Shown piece by piece: positions 1 through 5,655 of a stretch of DNA of 64,000 nt. Position 1 is the stretch's first letter; each line of letters starts with the position of its first letter. Source of the DNA: Aquabacterium sp. (GTDB taxonomy: Bacteria > Pseudomonadota > Gammaproteobacteria > Burkholderiales > Burkholderiaceae_C). The stretch spans positions 1-64,000 of the forward strand of contig NZ_JACRAH010000042.1 of NCBI RefSeq assembly GCF_016234775.1, given 5' to 3'. The notes beneath the pieces were generated by a model. The model saw nothing but the letters and a program-made list of their open reading frames with translations, made no database searches and was not told the origin of the DNA. Position numbers and translations under genes: made by a program.

Positions 1-132
1 CAACGCTTACTTGAGCAGGCTCGTTACTTCGTGCTCCCTCCTCGTCGCACCGATCGCAGCTTCCCCCGCGAGGTCAAACGCTCCGCCCGCGGTAAGTACC
101 CATCAAAAAAAACGCCAGTCAGGCTTAACTGA
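1..132 (+). CDS. IS4-like transposase, C-terminal fragment cut by window edge
   Basis: The frame is open from base 1 to a TGA at 130-132 and gives 43 residues without a start codon, so the gene enters from the left. The peptide is Arg/Lys-rich, contains FVLPPRR and FPREVKR and ends in KTPVRLN. That is the look of the very C-terminus of IS4-family DDE transposases. The catalytic DDE residues would lie outside the window, so activity cannot be judged. A hairpin terminator overlaps the stop codon and the DNA beyond it is poorly coding, which fits the edge of an insertion sequence. The family call rests on tail similarity only; another basic-tailed protein is possible. Confidence 0.55.
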   Translation, partial: QRLLEQARYFVLPPRRTDRSFPREVKRSARGKYPSKKTPVRLN

Positions 133-157
133 CTGGCATTGGCCTTCGGGCCCTTTT
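114..157 (+). terminator. Double hairpin at end of transposase gene
   Basis: GCCAGTCAG (114-122), loop GCTTAA, CTGACTGGC (129-137) is a perfect 9-bp stem overlapping the stop codon. An A-run at 105-112 precedes it and would be a T-run on the other strand, so it can terminate leftward reading. A second short stem, GGCC (141-144) TTCG GGCC (149-152), is followed by CTTTT for rightward termination. Confidence 0.6.
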
Positions 158-652
158 GTTATTGGGTGTTGGTGTGTGGTGGCTTCCGACTGGTCAGAGT
201 CTTTCGCGCTCGAAGGTCGGGGCGGCTGCTTCCATCACCACCGGCCACTAGAAGGACAGCGGCGCGTATGATCGCAGCACCTCCGAAACCTGCCACTCAA
301 CAACTGGCTACCGCGATCAATCCTGAATGACCGGTCCAGCTTTAGGTGGCCGGGCTGAACCGACCCTAAGCGGGACTTGGCTCATACGCGCGAATGCAGT
401 CCGCCGGCATTCGGGCCGATTCACATCTGCAACGGAATCACAGATGATGAAGCCGACTTCTCGTATGCTCAGTTGTGGGTTGCCATACAGCATTGGCAGT
501 CCTCTTCTCAACGCATCGAGAAGCAGGGCAAGGCCGCCTTGGTGGCAGGAGACGTATTAAGTTGTATTGCCCTGACTTGATGCACTATCGCTGGGCTAGC
601 AGGCACACGTCACCCCCCGTTAACGTAGGTGTTAGGCCGCTCAGGATCGAAA
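133..652. other. Gene-poor stretch after the IS end
   Basis: No convincing gene was found. Short open frames here lack ribosome binding sites and recognisable domains. One frame around 400-580 has fairly natural residue composition and could be a remnant, but nothing identifies it. The sequence looks like decayed accessory DNA between the transposase end and the MmcQ-like gene. Confidence 0.5.
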
Positions 653-1003
653 ATGGATGTTGCCGCTGTCAAAGAGCACTGCTGCCGGTATCCCGGCGCT
701 TCTTCAAAGTTGTATGGACCACCCAGCAACGTGCTGGTCTACTACGCTGGCGGCAAGAAATTTGCCTATTTCAAGACCAGCGAGCCGGAGCAGTGGCGTT
801 TTAGCGTCCGAACAACTCCGGAATACTTCTTGGCGCTCACTGACGTACCTGGCATCAAGCCAGCACGCTACATGGCCAGATTTCACTGGGTCACAATTGT
901 GGACGTTGGCGCTGTACCTACCGACTATCTGATAGACCTGATTGATTGGTCGTACACCAAGGCGGTCGCTCGCTCTAGTAAGGCGTCCCGGCGCCATGAG
1001 TGA
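653..1003 (+). CDS. MmcQ/YjbR-like protein
   Basis: The 116-residue product has the length and pattern of MmcQ/YjbR (DUF419) proteins. There is an N-terminal CCRYPGASSKLYG stretch, a beta-strand region around LVYYAGGKKFAYF, the F-LALTDVPGIKPARYMARFHWV core near residues 60-82, and a C-terminal helix with DLIDWSYTKAV. The fold resembles a double-wing DNA-binding or cyclophilin-like domain, but the cellular role of the family is poorly defined. I chose ATG 653 because family members start shortly before the VKEHC helix; a GTG at 629 would add eight residues. The gene sits alone in decayed DNA, so it may be a transferred cassette. No clear promoter is visible. Confidence 0.75.
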   Translation: MDVAAVKEHCCRYPGASSKLYGPPSNVLVYYAGGKKFAYFKTSEPEQWRFSVRTTPEYFLALTDVPGIKPARYMARFHWVTIVDVGAVPTDYLIDLIDWSYTKAVARSSKASRRHE

Positions 1004-1589
1004 CCACTCTTGGTCGGGAGCCGCGAGCACGCGGGAGTGCCGGGAAGATGACCTTCACTGTCTGGTATCGCGCCAACGGAAGTCAGCTGTCGGCGCCTTC
1101 TTCGAACTGGCACTTCCGGCCACTTGCTGTCTTTCGTGTTCGAGCTGCGTGTGGGCCACGGACGCCGGGTGGACAACTCCGCTCGTGTCCCCCAGGGCGG
1201 ACTGCGTCCACCCCTCCTCCTTTACCTCGCTGCGTTGTCCACCCGACGTCAGCGGCTTGAGACATGGGTGGCGTGCGACCGTTTAACAGCCCCACCGGCC
1301 TGATCGCGCACCAATGCGCTATGGAGTAGCGCCCGCGACTAACCGGCATGACCGACTGCTCTGGGTCGATCGCTGGCGCTCTCGAATGGCCGCTGCGCGG
1401 CTTCCAACGCCGAGACCAAGCTGCGGCGCGACCATACAGGGTTGATCGGCCGCTCCCGCTGCAAAGCCGACAGCCGGATAGGCGGCATTTGGCTGCCAAC
1501 GGTGATTTTCTCGTTTCGGGGGGGGCTTTTTGTCTCGGCTCATACCGTCCCGGCATGCCTTTATCCGGGCCATTCGACGGCCGCATCCT
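1004..1589. other. Gene-poor stretch with a long inverted repeat
   Basis: No supported gene. It contains the 11-bp inverted repeat annotated at 1167-1244 and stretches rich in short imperfect palindromes (around 1320-1480), of the kind found in intergenic DNA of Burkholderiales. Overlapping open frames on both strands look like GC-rich shadows. Confidence 0.5.
1167..1244. repeat. 11-bp inverted repeat flanking 56 bp
   Basis: GGGTGGACAAC (1167-1177) is repeated in perfect inverted orientation as GTTGTCCACCC (1234-1244). The interior is C-rich and non-coding. It could be the ends of a tiny miniature element or a structured RNA; no target-site duplication is evident. Confidence 0.45.
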
Positions 1590-2288
1590 TTATCGCCAGT
1601 CGTGATCTGGCACGGGCGGTGCAGCGATGGTTGTGTTGCGGGATGGTGAGGCTTGGCGGCGCACTCTGCGGGGTGCTGTGGTGCGCTCCAGCATGCTCCC
1701 AAAGCCAATCAACATCATGCCCGCCATGAATCCAGACAAGTGGGCCAGGTGGTTGACACCGGGCGCGTTGCGGCGCAGTGCGGCCACGTCCATGAAAAGA
1801 TAACCCAGCACAAACAGCAACGCCGGTACACCGACCATGCGCATCTTCCAAAGAAACCAGATGAAGCAATCCACCTTCTCGAAGGGAAAGCGAGCAAGGA
1901 ACAGACCCATGAATCCCCACACCACGCCCGACAGCCCCAGCGTTGGCAAGTAGACCTTGGTCAGCAAGGCAAAGCTCAAGTGGGTGATGACCGCAAACAG
2001 TAGAAAGAGCGCGATGTAGCCTTTGGCGGTGATCTCTCTTTCGATCGTGCTGGCAAAGCAAAAGAAAAAAAACAGATTGCCAATGAGGTGTGACCAACTG
2101 GCATGCAGAAAGGCGGCCGTGATCATGTGCCCCACATTCATGGTGTGGGGGGCAAAGGCGTAGGCCAGCTTCGTGGCTTCCTTGGTAACCAGCACATGCA
2201 CGACGATGCAGGTCACGCAAACCAGGAGCGTCAAGAAAGGCACGCGCTTTTGTGTTTCACGTTGCGTGCCAAGTGGAAGGATGAGCAT
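1590..2288 (-). CDS. Rhomboid-family intramembrane serine protease
   Basis: This 232-residue, six-to-seven-helix membrane protein carries the rhomboid hallmarks. These are HASWSHLIGNLFFF in an early helix, the catalytic serine in GLSGVVWGF (GxSG type), and the catalytic histidine in VNHLAHLSGFMAG of the last core helix. Rhomboids cleave single-pass membrane proteins within the inner membrane. The start at 2288 gives the usual short cytoplasmic MLILPLG leader and has GAGG upstream; an in-frame ATG at 2327 would add 13 residues of unlikely sequence. The C-terminal tail after about residue 205 is Arg-rich and cytoplasmic. The substrate is unknown. It reads leftward, and nothing downstream appears co-transcribed. 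Confidence 0.88.
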   Translation of the reverse strand: MLILPLGTQRETQKRVPFLTLLVCVTCIVVHVLVTKEATKLAYAFAPHTMNVGHMITAAFLHASWSHLIGNLFFFFCFASTIEREITAKGYIALFLLFAVITHLSFALLTKVYLPTLGLSGVVWGFMGLFLARFPFEKVDCFIWFLWKMRMVGVPALLFVLGYLFMDVAALRRNAPGVNHLAHLSGFMAGMMLIGFGSMLERTTAPRRVRRQASPSRNTTIAAPPVPDHDWR

Positions 2289-2296
2289 GGGGTACC

Positions 2297-2395
2297 TCAG
2301 CCGAGCCAGGCGGGGCGGCACGCGCATTGATCAGTGCGCCAGGCTCTTGCGTTTTCTTGCAAGGCCGTCTTGGTGAAGTTTGGCTTGAGTTGCAT
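2297..2395 (-). CDS. Possible 32-aa small ORF upstream of rhomboid gene
   Basis: An ATG at 2395 preceded by GGGAG at good spacing opens a 32-codon frame beginning MQLKPNFTKTALQENA. It ends 8 bases before the rhomboid start. The spacing and ribosome binding site make translation plausible and coupling to the protease possible. The peptide matches nothing I recognise and may be a leader or spurious. Confidence 0.3.
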   Translation of the reverse strand: MQLKPNFTKTALQENARAWRTDQCACRPAWLG

Positions 2396-2549
2396 GCGAT
2401 TCTCCCAGCCCTCTTCGGGGCTCACGGTTTGCTGAGTTGTCGAATCCGGCGATAGTTTGGCATGGCAAATCTGTCTACGCCCTGAACCTGTGGCCATCAG
2501 GAGCGATGGAAAGACGGACTCATTGGCCAGCGCCCTGGATGCATCGGCA

Positions 2550-2768
2550 TCAGAAGTGCTTGCCTCTAAGCGGCTTGAGCAAATCGCGAAGACCGTTGTG
2601 GTCAATTTCCTGCATCAGCGCCAGCAATCGTCCTATCTCGCCGCGAGGAAATCCTTCTCTGGCAAACCAGTTCAGGTAGTTGCCAGGCAAGTCGGCCAGC
2701 AAAGTACCCTTGTGTTTGCCAAAGGGCATGGGCATCGAAACGAGTTGCTCAAGGTCGCCGGGGTTCAT
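2550..2768 (-). CDS. DUF3820 family small protein
   Basis: The 72-residue product matches the compact DUF3820 pattern. It has PMPFGKHKGTLLADLP near the N-terminus, then YLNWFAREGFPRGEIGRLL and a C-terminal helix ending LKPLRGKHF. Family members are small cytoplasmic proteins, some annotated as putative quorum-sensing-regulated factors; the fold is exonuclease-associated in larger proteins, but the activity of the stand-alone form is not established. It lies 24 bases downstream of the HTH regulator gene on the same strand, so co-transcription is likely. No catalytic residues can be named. Confidence 0.8.
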   Translation of the reverse strand: MNPGDLEQLVSMPMPFGKHKGTLLADLPGNYLNWFAREGFPRGEIGRLLALMQEIDHNGLRDLLKPLRGKHF

Positions 2769-2792
2769 CTCTTGGTCTTTGAAGTGGATGTG

Positions 2793-3203
2793 TCAGACCT
2801 TCGTCATGCTGGTCTTGAGCCATTCACGCAAAGTCTTGCGGCCAGCAGAGTTGGTTGATCGCCAGGCCTGCAAGGCCAAGGCCAGGAATTGCTGCTCTGC
2901 AGGCGTCAATCCGGCACTCTCTCGCTCCTCATCCAGCCAGCCCGATGGCTTGCCGCAGTGCTGCTCGATCTGCCTGGCCATCTTGTCCCCAATAGGGCGT
3001 GACGACTTGATCTGACTCCACATGCTGGGCGAGATCTCCAGCTTCTGGGCAAACGATTGTTCCAGCCCTTTGGGCGGTATGCCCGAGGCGAGCGCCTCTT
3101 CTGCGAAGCTTTGAAATAGCGCCAGCGCGTTACGCCGGCGTGTCACGGTGATGTTGTTCAAGATGGTTCGTGTGCTCAATGCCACGAATGGCAACAGCAA
3201 CAT
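2793..3203 (-). CDS. Cro/CI-like helix-turn-helix regulator
   Basis: This is a 136-residue cytoplasmic protein. Residues about 45-90 (KGLEQSFAQKLEISPSMWSQIKSSRPIGDKMARQIE) have the spacing of a XRE-type HTH: a first helix, a turn at EISPS and a recognition helix MWSQIK. They are followed by the CGKPSGWLDE segment common in phage-repressor-like regulators of Burkholderiales. The C-terminal 40 residues may dimerise. The open frame extends 101 codons further upstream, but that part is atypical and crosses the operator, so ATG 3203 is preferred. A perfect palindrome lies 23-39 bases upstream, suggesting autoregulation. The 69-aa gene is transcribed divergently. Confidence 0.7.
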   Translation of the reverse strand: MLLLPFVALSTRTILNNITVTRRRNALALFQSFAEEALASGIPPKGLEQSFAQKLEISPSMWSQIKSSRPIGDKMARQIEQHCGKPSGWLDEERESAGLTPAEQQFLALALQAWRSTNSAGRKTLREWLKTSMTKV

Positions 3204-3215
3204 TGTCGCAGGGTG

Positions 3216-3244
3216 TTGACAGTGAAGTAAAGACTCTTTACTAT
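3216..3244 (+). promoter_or_regulatory. Rightward promoter with embedded palindromic operator
   Basis: TTGACA (3216-3221), a 17-base spacer and TACTAT (3239-3244) form a good sigma-70-type promoter reading towards the gene at 3324. The palindrome AGTAAAGA-C-TCTTTACT (3226-3242) fills the spacer and touches the -10 box, the classical place for a repressor. A reverse TTGACA (3259-3254) lies on the other strand but lacks a convincing -10 box. Confidence 0.65.
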
Positions 3245-3323
3245 TTCGTCCATTGTCAAGTTTCGAGATGAAGCTTGGCCAGGTCAAACCAATCAACCAA
3301 CGCAGATTTTCAAAGGACACATC

Positions 3324-3533
3324 GTGATAGTCAGCCTGAACACCACCAACCGCCTGCCCCTCATGGGTCAGGGCGCGTTCGTGCCGTTCGTGCGTCTGGC
3401 AGCCACGATGTTGCCTGGCGGCCGCCCGTGCTTGATCGCGCTCCAGTTTGAACCATCCCATGCCAAGCGGGATGGGTACATCCATGAACAAGAGGATCAG
3501 GTGCAACCGGGTGAGGGAGTCGTTGACGCGTAA
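3324..3533 (+). CDS. Unknown 69-aa protein under regulated promoter
   Basis: The GTG at 3324 is preceded by AAAGGA at correct spacing, and the promoter with operator at 3216-3244 points at it. The product begins MIVSLNTTNRLPLMGQ and has no signal peptide or membrane helix. A strong terminator follows 33 bases after the stop, so this is a complete single-gene transcription unit. I do not recognise the family. The divergent regulator makes it likely that this gene is the regulator's target, as in small phage-type or toxin-antitoxin-like modules, but no toxin motif is visible. Confidence 0.55.
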   Translation: MIVSLNTTNRLPLMGQGAFVPFVRLAATMLPGGRPCLIALQFEPSHAKRDGYIHEQEDQVQPGEGVVDA

Positions 3534-3565
3534 AGCGCACGCCCCCTCCTAGCTCTCTCAAGCAG

Positions 3566-3602
3566 AGGCCCGGATTCCAAAAGGATCCGGGCCTTTTTTT
3601 TT
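3566..3602 (+). terminator. Strong intrinsic terminator
   Basis: AGGCCCGGAT (3566-3575) pairs perfectly with ATCCGGGCCT (3585-3594), and a run of nine T follows. It closes the 69-aa gene unit and insulates it from the tRNA array. Confidence 0.9.
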
Positions 3603-3757
3603 CCGATCACTTTGCGGATGGTTTGCCATTCGCTCCACTTCGGGTGTGTCCTTGCACTCCGAGCCACATGCAAAAGCGCGAGTGCAGATGCAGGTGTCGG
3701 TGGCAAGGGATGTGTGTGGGCCGGGCCTGGATCCACATGCAGCGAGACATCGACTCT

Positions 3758-3769
3758 GGACAGCTGTCC
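3758..3769. promoter_or_regulatory. 12-bp palindrome upstream of tRNA array
   Basis: GGACAGCTGTCC is a perfect palindrome 40 bases before the first tRNA, in a 207-base gap that must hold the array promoter. No good -35/-10 pair could be named, so its role as an operator is a guess. Confidence 0.3.
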
Positions 3770-3809
3770 GTGAGTGCTCGCGCTTGGGCACAGCCGAAGT
3801 GGAAACAAG

Positions 3810-3885
3810 GCTTCGTTAACTCAGTGGCCAGAGTGCCGGCCTGTCTAGCCGGAAGCCTCGGGTTCGACTCCCGCACGAAGCGCCA
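3810..3885 (+). tRNA. tRNA-Asp (GTC), atypical loop
   Basis: The acceptor stem GCTTCGT pairs with ACGAAGC and CCA is encoded at 3883-3885. The anticodon stem CCGGC/GCCGG encloses the loop CTGTCTA, anticodon GTC. Position 37 is U rather than the usual purine, and the T-stem has one mismatch. The sequence is far from a housekeeping tRNA-Asp and resembles phage-type or accessory tRNAs. Confidence 0.85.
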
Positions 3886-3899
3886 AACCTATTTCACTT

Positions 3900-3975
3900 G
3901 CCGCGGTAGCTCAGTTGGTAGAGCGCCGGCTTGAAGAGCCGGGCGTCGAGAGTTCGAACCCCTCCTGCGGCACCA
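3900..3975 (+). tRNA. tRNA-Phe (GAA)
   Basis: The acceptor GCCGCGG pairs with CTGCGGC (one G-U), discriminator A, CCA encoded. The anticodon loop TTGAAGA gives GAA. The T-stem has one A-C mismatch. It lies 14 bases after tRNA-Asp, so co-transcription is clear. Confidence 0.88.
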
Positions 3976-3993
3976 ATCAGTTCCAACAAATTT

Positions 3994-4071
3994 GCCTCCT
4001 TAGCTCAGTGGATTCAGAGCACTGGTTTACGAAACCAGGGTTCGCACGTTCAAGTCGTGCAGGAGGTGCCA
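3994..4071 (+). tRNA. tRNA-Arg (ACG)
   Basis: The acceptor GCCTCCT pairs with AGGAGGT (terminal G-U), CCA encoded at 4069-4071. Stem CTGGT/ACCAG encloses loop TTACGAA, anticodon ACG, normally read after A34-to-inosine conversion. The D-loop is slightly long. Confidence 0.88.
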
Positions 4072-4082
4072 GTTAACCAGAA

Positions 4083-4158
4083 CTCGGTGTAGCGCAGCTG
4101 GTAGCGCGGGTGCTTTGGGAGCATCAGGTCGGCGGTTCGATCCCGTCCACCGAGACCA
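4083..4158 (+). tRNA. tRNA-Pro (TGG)
   Basis: The acceptor CTCGGTG pairs fully with CACCGAG, discriminator A, CCA encoded. The loop TTTGGGA gives anticodon TGG. Of the array it is among the most canonical. Confidence 0.9.
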
Positions 4159-4182
4159 ATTCAACGCTCAGTGCGCTTGGGT

Positions 4183-4257
4183 GTGGCCGTAGCTCAATGG
4201 CAGAGCCTCGGTTTGTGATGCCGATGGTGCCGGTTCGACTCCGGCCGGTCACCCCCA
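4183..4257 (+). tRNA. tRNA-His (GTG), unusual 3' end
   Basis: The acceptor GTGGCCG pairs with CGGTCAC, loop TTGTGAT gives GTG. A run of five C precedes the final A, so CCA is displaced by one base, and position -1 is T instead of the G that normally pairs with C73 and is the HisRS identity element. Charging by the host enzyme is therefore uncertain. Confidence 0.8.
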
Positions 4258-4293
4258 AGCGCATTGGGCAATCCATATCGCTGTCATCGCACT

Positions 4294-4370
4294 GTCTCGT
4301 TCGTCTAGCTGGCCTAGGACACCGGACCTTCAATTCGGCAACACGGGTTCGATTCCCGTACGAGACGCCA
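4294..4370 (+). tRNA. tRNA-Glu (TTC) with C33
   Basis: The acceptor GTCTCGT pairs with ACGAGAC, discriminator G, CCA encoded. Aligned base for base with an ordinary tRNA-Glu, the anticodon stem is CCGGA/TTCGG and the loop CCTTCAA. The anticodon is TTC but position 33, almost universally U, is C. Position 34 onward is normal. Confidence 0.85.
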
Positions 4371-4392
4371 TTCATTCGCAAGGGAGCTTGTC

Positions 4393-4545
4393 ATGAGAAC
4401 ACCCAAACGGGGCACCTCCAAACCGAGGAACCCACTTGTCGTCCCTGCCATGCAACGCAAGGCAGGCCCCCATCAACCCAACAACAAGCAAGAGCGGCAG
4501 CGCCTCAAGCGTGAGCTGCGCCGATCCAACGACAACATGCACTGA
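4393..4545 (+). CDS. 50-aa basic protein in tRNA/RtcB island
   Basis: An ATG at 4393 with AGGGAG upstream opens a 50-codon frame, MRTPKRGTSKPRNPLVVPAM at its start, ending in a KQERQRLKRELRRSNDN helix. The peptide is strongly basic (about 14 Lys/Arg) with a Pro-rich N-terminal half, which suggests RNA or nucleic-acid binding. I recall similar small KPRNPLV proteins as uncharacterised in Burkholderiales, but cannot assign a function. It starts 22 bases after tRNA-Glu and ends 27 bases before the HNH gene. It therefore lies inside the tRNA transcript, and its reading frame has a proper ribosome binding site. Confidence 0.65.
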   Translation: MRTPKRGTSKPRNPLVVPAMQRKAGPHQPNNKQERQRLKRELRRSNDNMH

Positions 4546-4572
4546 TACCTGCCCAAGAAAGGAGGGCGTCCC

Positions 4573-5148
4573 ATGTCACCGAGTACCTCAACGCATGTCC
4601 TGCAACTGGACATCCAAGGCACGCCACAAGCCTGGATCACGGTCGAGCAAGCCGCGATCCATCTGGCCCGTGACTCGGTGGCATGGGTCGATGGTGCTGG
4701 ACCGCTGCGTCGTCTGCTTGGTGGCTTCAACGCCCGAAAAGGCCGACAGTCCGTGATGGAGGTCTTCCCCATCATGGCGCTCAACGGCGCGTCGCGCATC
4801 AACCTGTTTGATGTCGCACCGTCGCTGAGCAGGCTCAAGCTCTTTCGGCGTGACCGGTGCATCTGTGCCTACTGTGGAGACCGCTTCGCAGAGAGCGTTC
4901 TGCAATGTGAGCACATCGTGCCGGCTTCACGTGGCGGTGCCATGTCGTGGATGAATCTGGTGACGGCTTGCCCCGGCTGCAATGCAACGAAGGCCAACCG
5001 CACGCCAGAGGAAGCCCGCATGCCCTTGCTGTATCTGCCCTATGTGCCCAGTCGATTCGAAGACTTCCTGCTGCAAGGCAGGCACATCCGGGCCGACGTA
5101 CACGAATGGCTGGCTTCGCGCCTGCCTAAAGGATCGCGTTTGAACTGA
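4573..5148 (+). CDS. HNH endonuclease
   Basis: The 191-residue protein has a C-terminal-half HNH nuclease domain: CAYCGDRF (first zinc-ligand pair, about residues 99-102), then LQCEHIVPASRGG with the catalytic His, NLVTACPGCNATKANRTPEEA with the N and second CxxC pair. A tail PLLYLPYVPSRFEDF is typical of this McrA-related subfamily. The N-terminal 90 residues form an unassigned beta-rich domain. The start at 4573 has a strong AAAGGAGGG ribosome binding site. HNH enzymes nick or cut DNA, but its position between tRNA genes and before slipin-RtcB makes a role on RNA or in mobility of the island worth considering. It is not flanked by visible repeats. Confidence 0.88.
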   Translation: MSPSTSTHVLQLDIQGTPQAWITVEQAAIHLARDSVAWVDGAGPLRRLLGGFNARKGRQSVMEVFPIMALNGASRINLFDVAPSLSRLKLFRRDRCICAYCGDRFAESVLQCEHIVPASRGGAMSWMNLVTACPGCNATKANRTPEEARMPLLYLPYVPSRFEDFLLQGRHIRADVHEWLASRLPKGSRLN

Positions 5149-5293
5149 GAGGTTCAAGCGCCAACGAGTCTGCCGTGAAAGGCAGGCGCTCACAGGTCAG
5201 GGGTTTGGGTGAAAGCCCGCCCCGCCGGTGCGCTGTGGCCAGGTTCAAGCCTGTTGTCACGGTGCATGCCGCGTCTGTTGGAAACGGTTGATT

Positions 5294-5352
5294 GGGCTGT
5301 CTGTGGTCAGCACCGGCAACGGTGATGGGTTCAATTCCCAAGCAGCCACCCA
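5294..5352 (+). ncRNA. 59-nt tRNA-like element without D/normal anticodon arm
   Basis: GGGCTGT (5294-5300) pairs with GCAGCCA (5342-5348) over six base pairs, followed by C and an encoded CCA (5350-5352). A T-arm is present: ATGGG, loop TTCAATT, CCCAA. Only 24 bases separate the acceptor strand from the T-arm. They hold a CTGTGGTCAG single strand and a hairpin CACCG-GCAA-CGGTG, so a complete D-arm plus anticodon arm cannot form. It is either a tRNA with an internal deletion or a tRNA mimic, as Y RNAs next to rtcB are in some bacteria. Its 3' end abuts the next tRNA. Confidence 0.5.
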
Positions 5353-5427
5353 TTGGTTAGCTCAGTCGGGTAGAGCAACGCACTTGTAATGCGTCTGTCA
5401 CGGGTTCGATTCCCGTACCAACAACCT
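5351..5427 (+). tRNA. tRNA-Thr (TGT), degenerate acceptor
   Basis: The anticodon stem ACGCA/TGCGT encloses loop CTTGTAA, anticodon TGT, and the T-arm ACGGG-TTCGATT-CCCGT is perfect. The acceptor stem has only five pairs (TTGGT/ACCAA), the two outer positions mismatch, and no CCA is encoded (ACC T instead). Its first bases coincide with the CCA of the preceding element. It may be a decaying gene or need CCA addition. Confidence 0.7.
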
Positions 5428-5655
5428 TACCAAGGTTGATCAAACCGGTCGAAAGACCTCCGCCGAACGCAGATGGCTTGCCATCTGTCAGCGCTGGCGG
5501 CTTGTGCAAGGAAAACGCGTGGCTCGCGCAGGTGGCCAAGTGGTGTGTCGATCAGGGAGGACGGCACGCCACGAATCCACCAGGCCTGAGCCAAGGCCAT
5601 CCCTGCCCGCAGCCAACGCTGTAACGGCATCCTCATACAAACAAAGGAGAAACCC
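5428..5655 (+). other. Leader region of slipin-rtcB with hairpins
   Basis: No gene. It holds a perfect hairpin CAGATGGC (5470-5477) TT GCCATCTG (5480-5487), a GGTC-GAAA-GACC stem-loop just before it, and a stretch at about 5521-5592 with GGCTC...GAGCC ends and a GGTGGCCAAGTGGT motif reminiscent of a decayed long-variable-arm tRNA. I found no sigma-54 promoter of the kind that drives the RtcR-controlled rtcBA operons. Confidence 0.4.

Noticed and set aside
625..640. GTTAGGC as an integron attC core site before the MmcQ-like gene
   Set aside because: It fits GTTRRRY, but no matching RYYYAAC partner lies at the right distance, and the GTTTAAC near 1281 has no downstream partner either.
2793..3506. 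Full 237-aa frame for the HTH regulator
   Set aside because: The first 101 codons cross the promoter/operator and the divergent 69-aa gene and have no protein-like character; the start at 3203 is far better.
5428..5655. Sigma-54 promoter upstream of slipin-rtcB as in RtcR-controlled operons
   Set aside because: Candidate GG...GC pairs have the wrong spacing (8 instead of 10 bases), and no rtcR gene is present.
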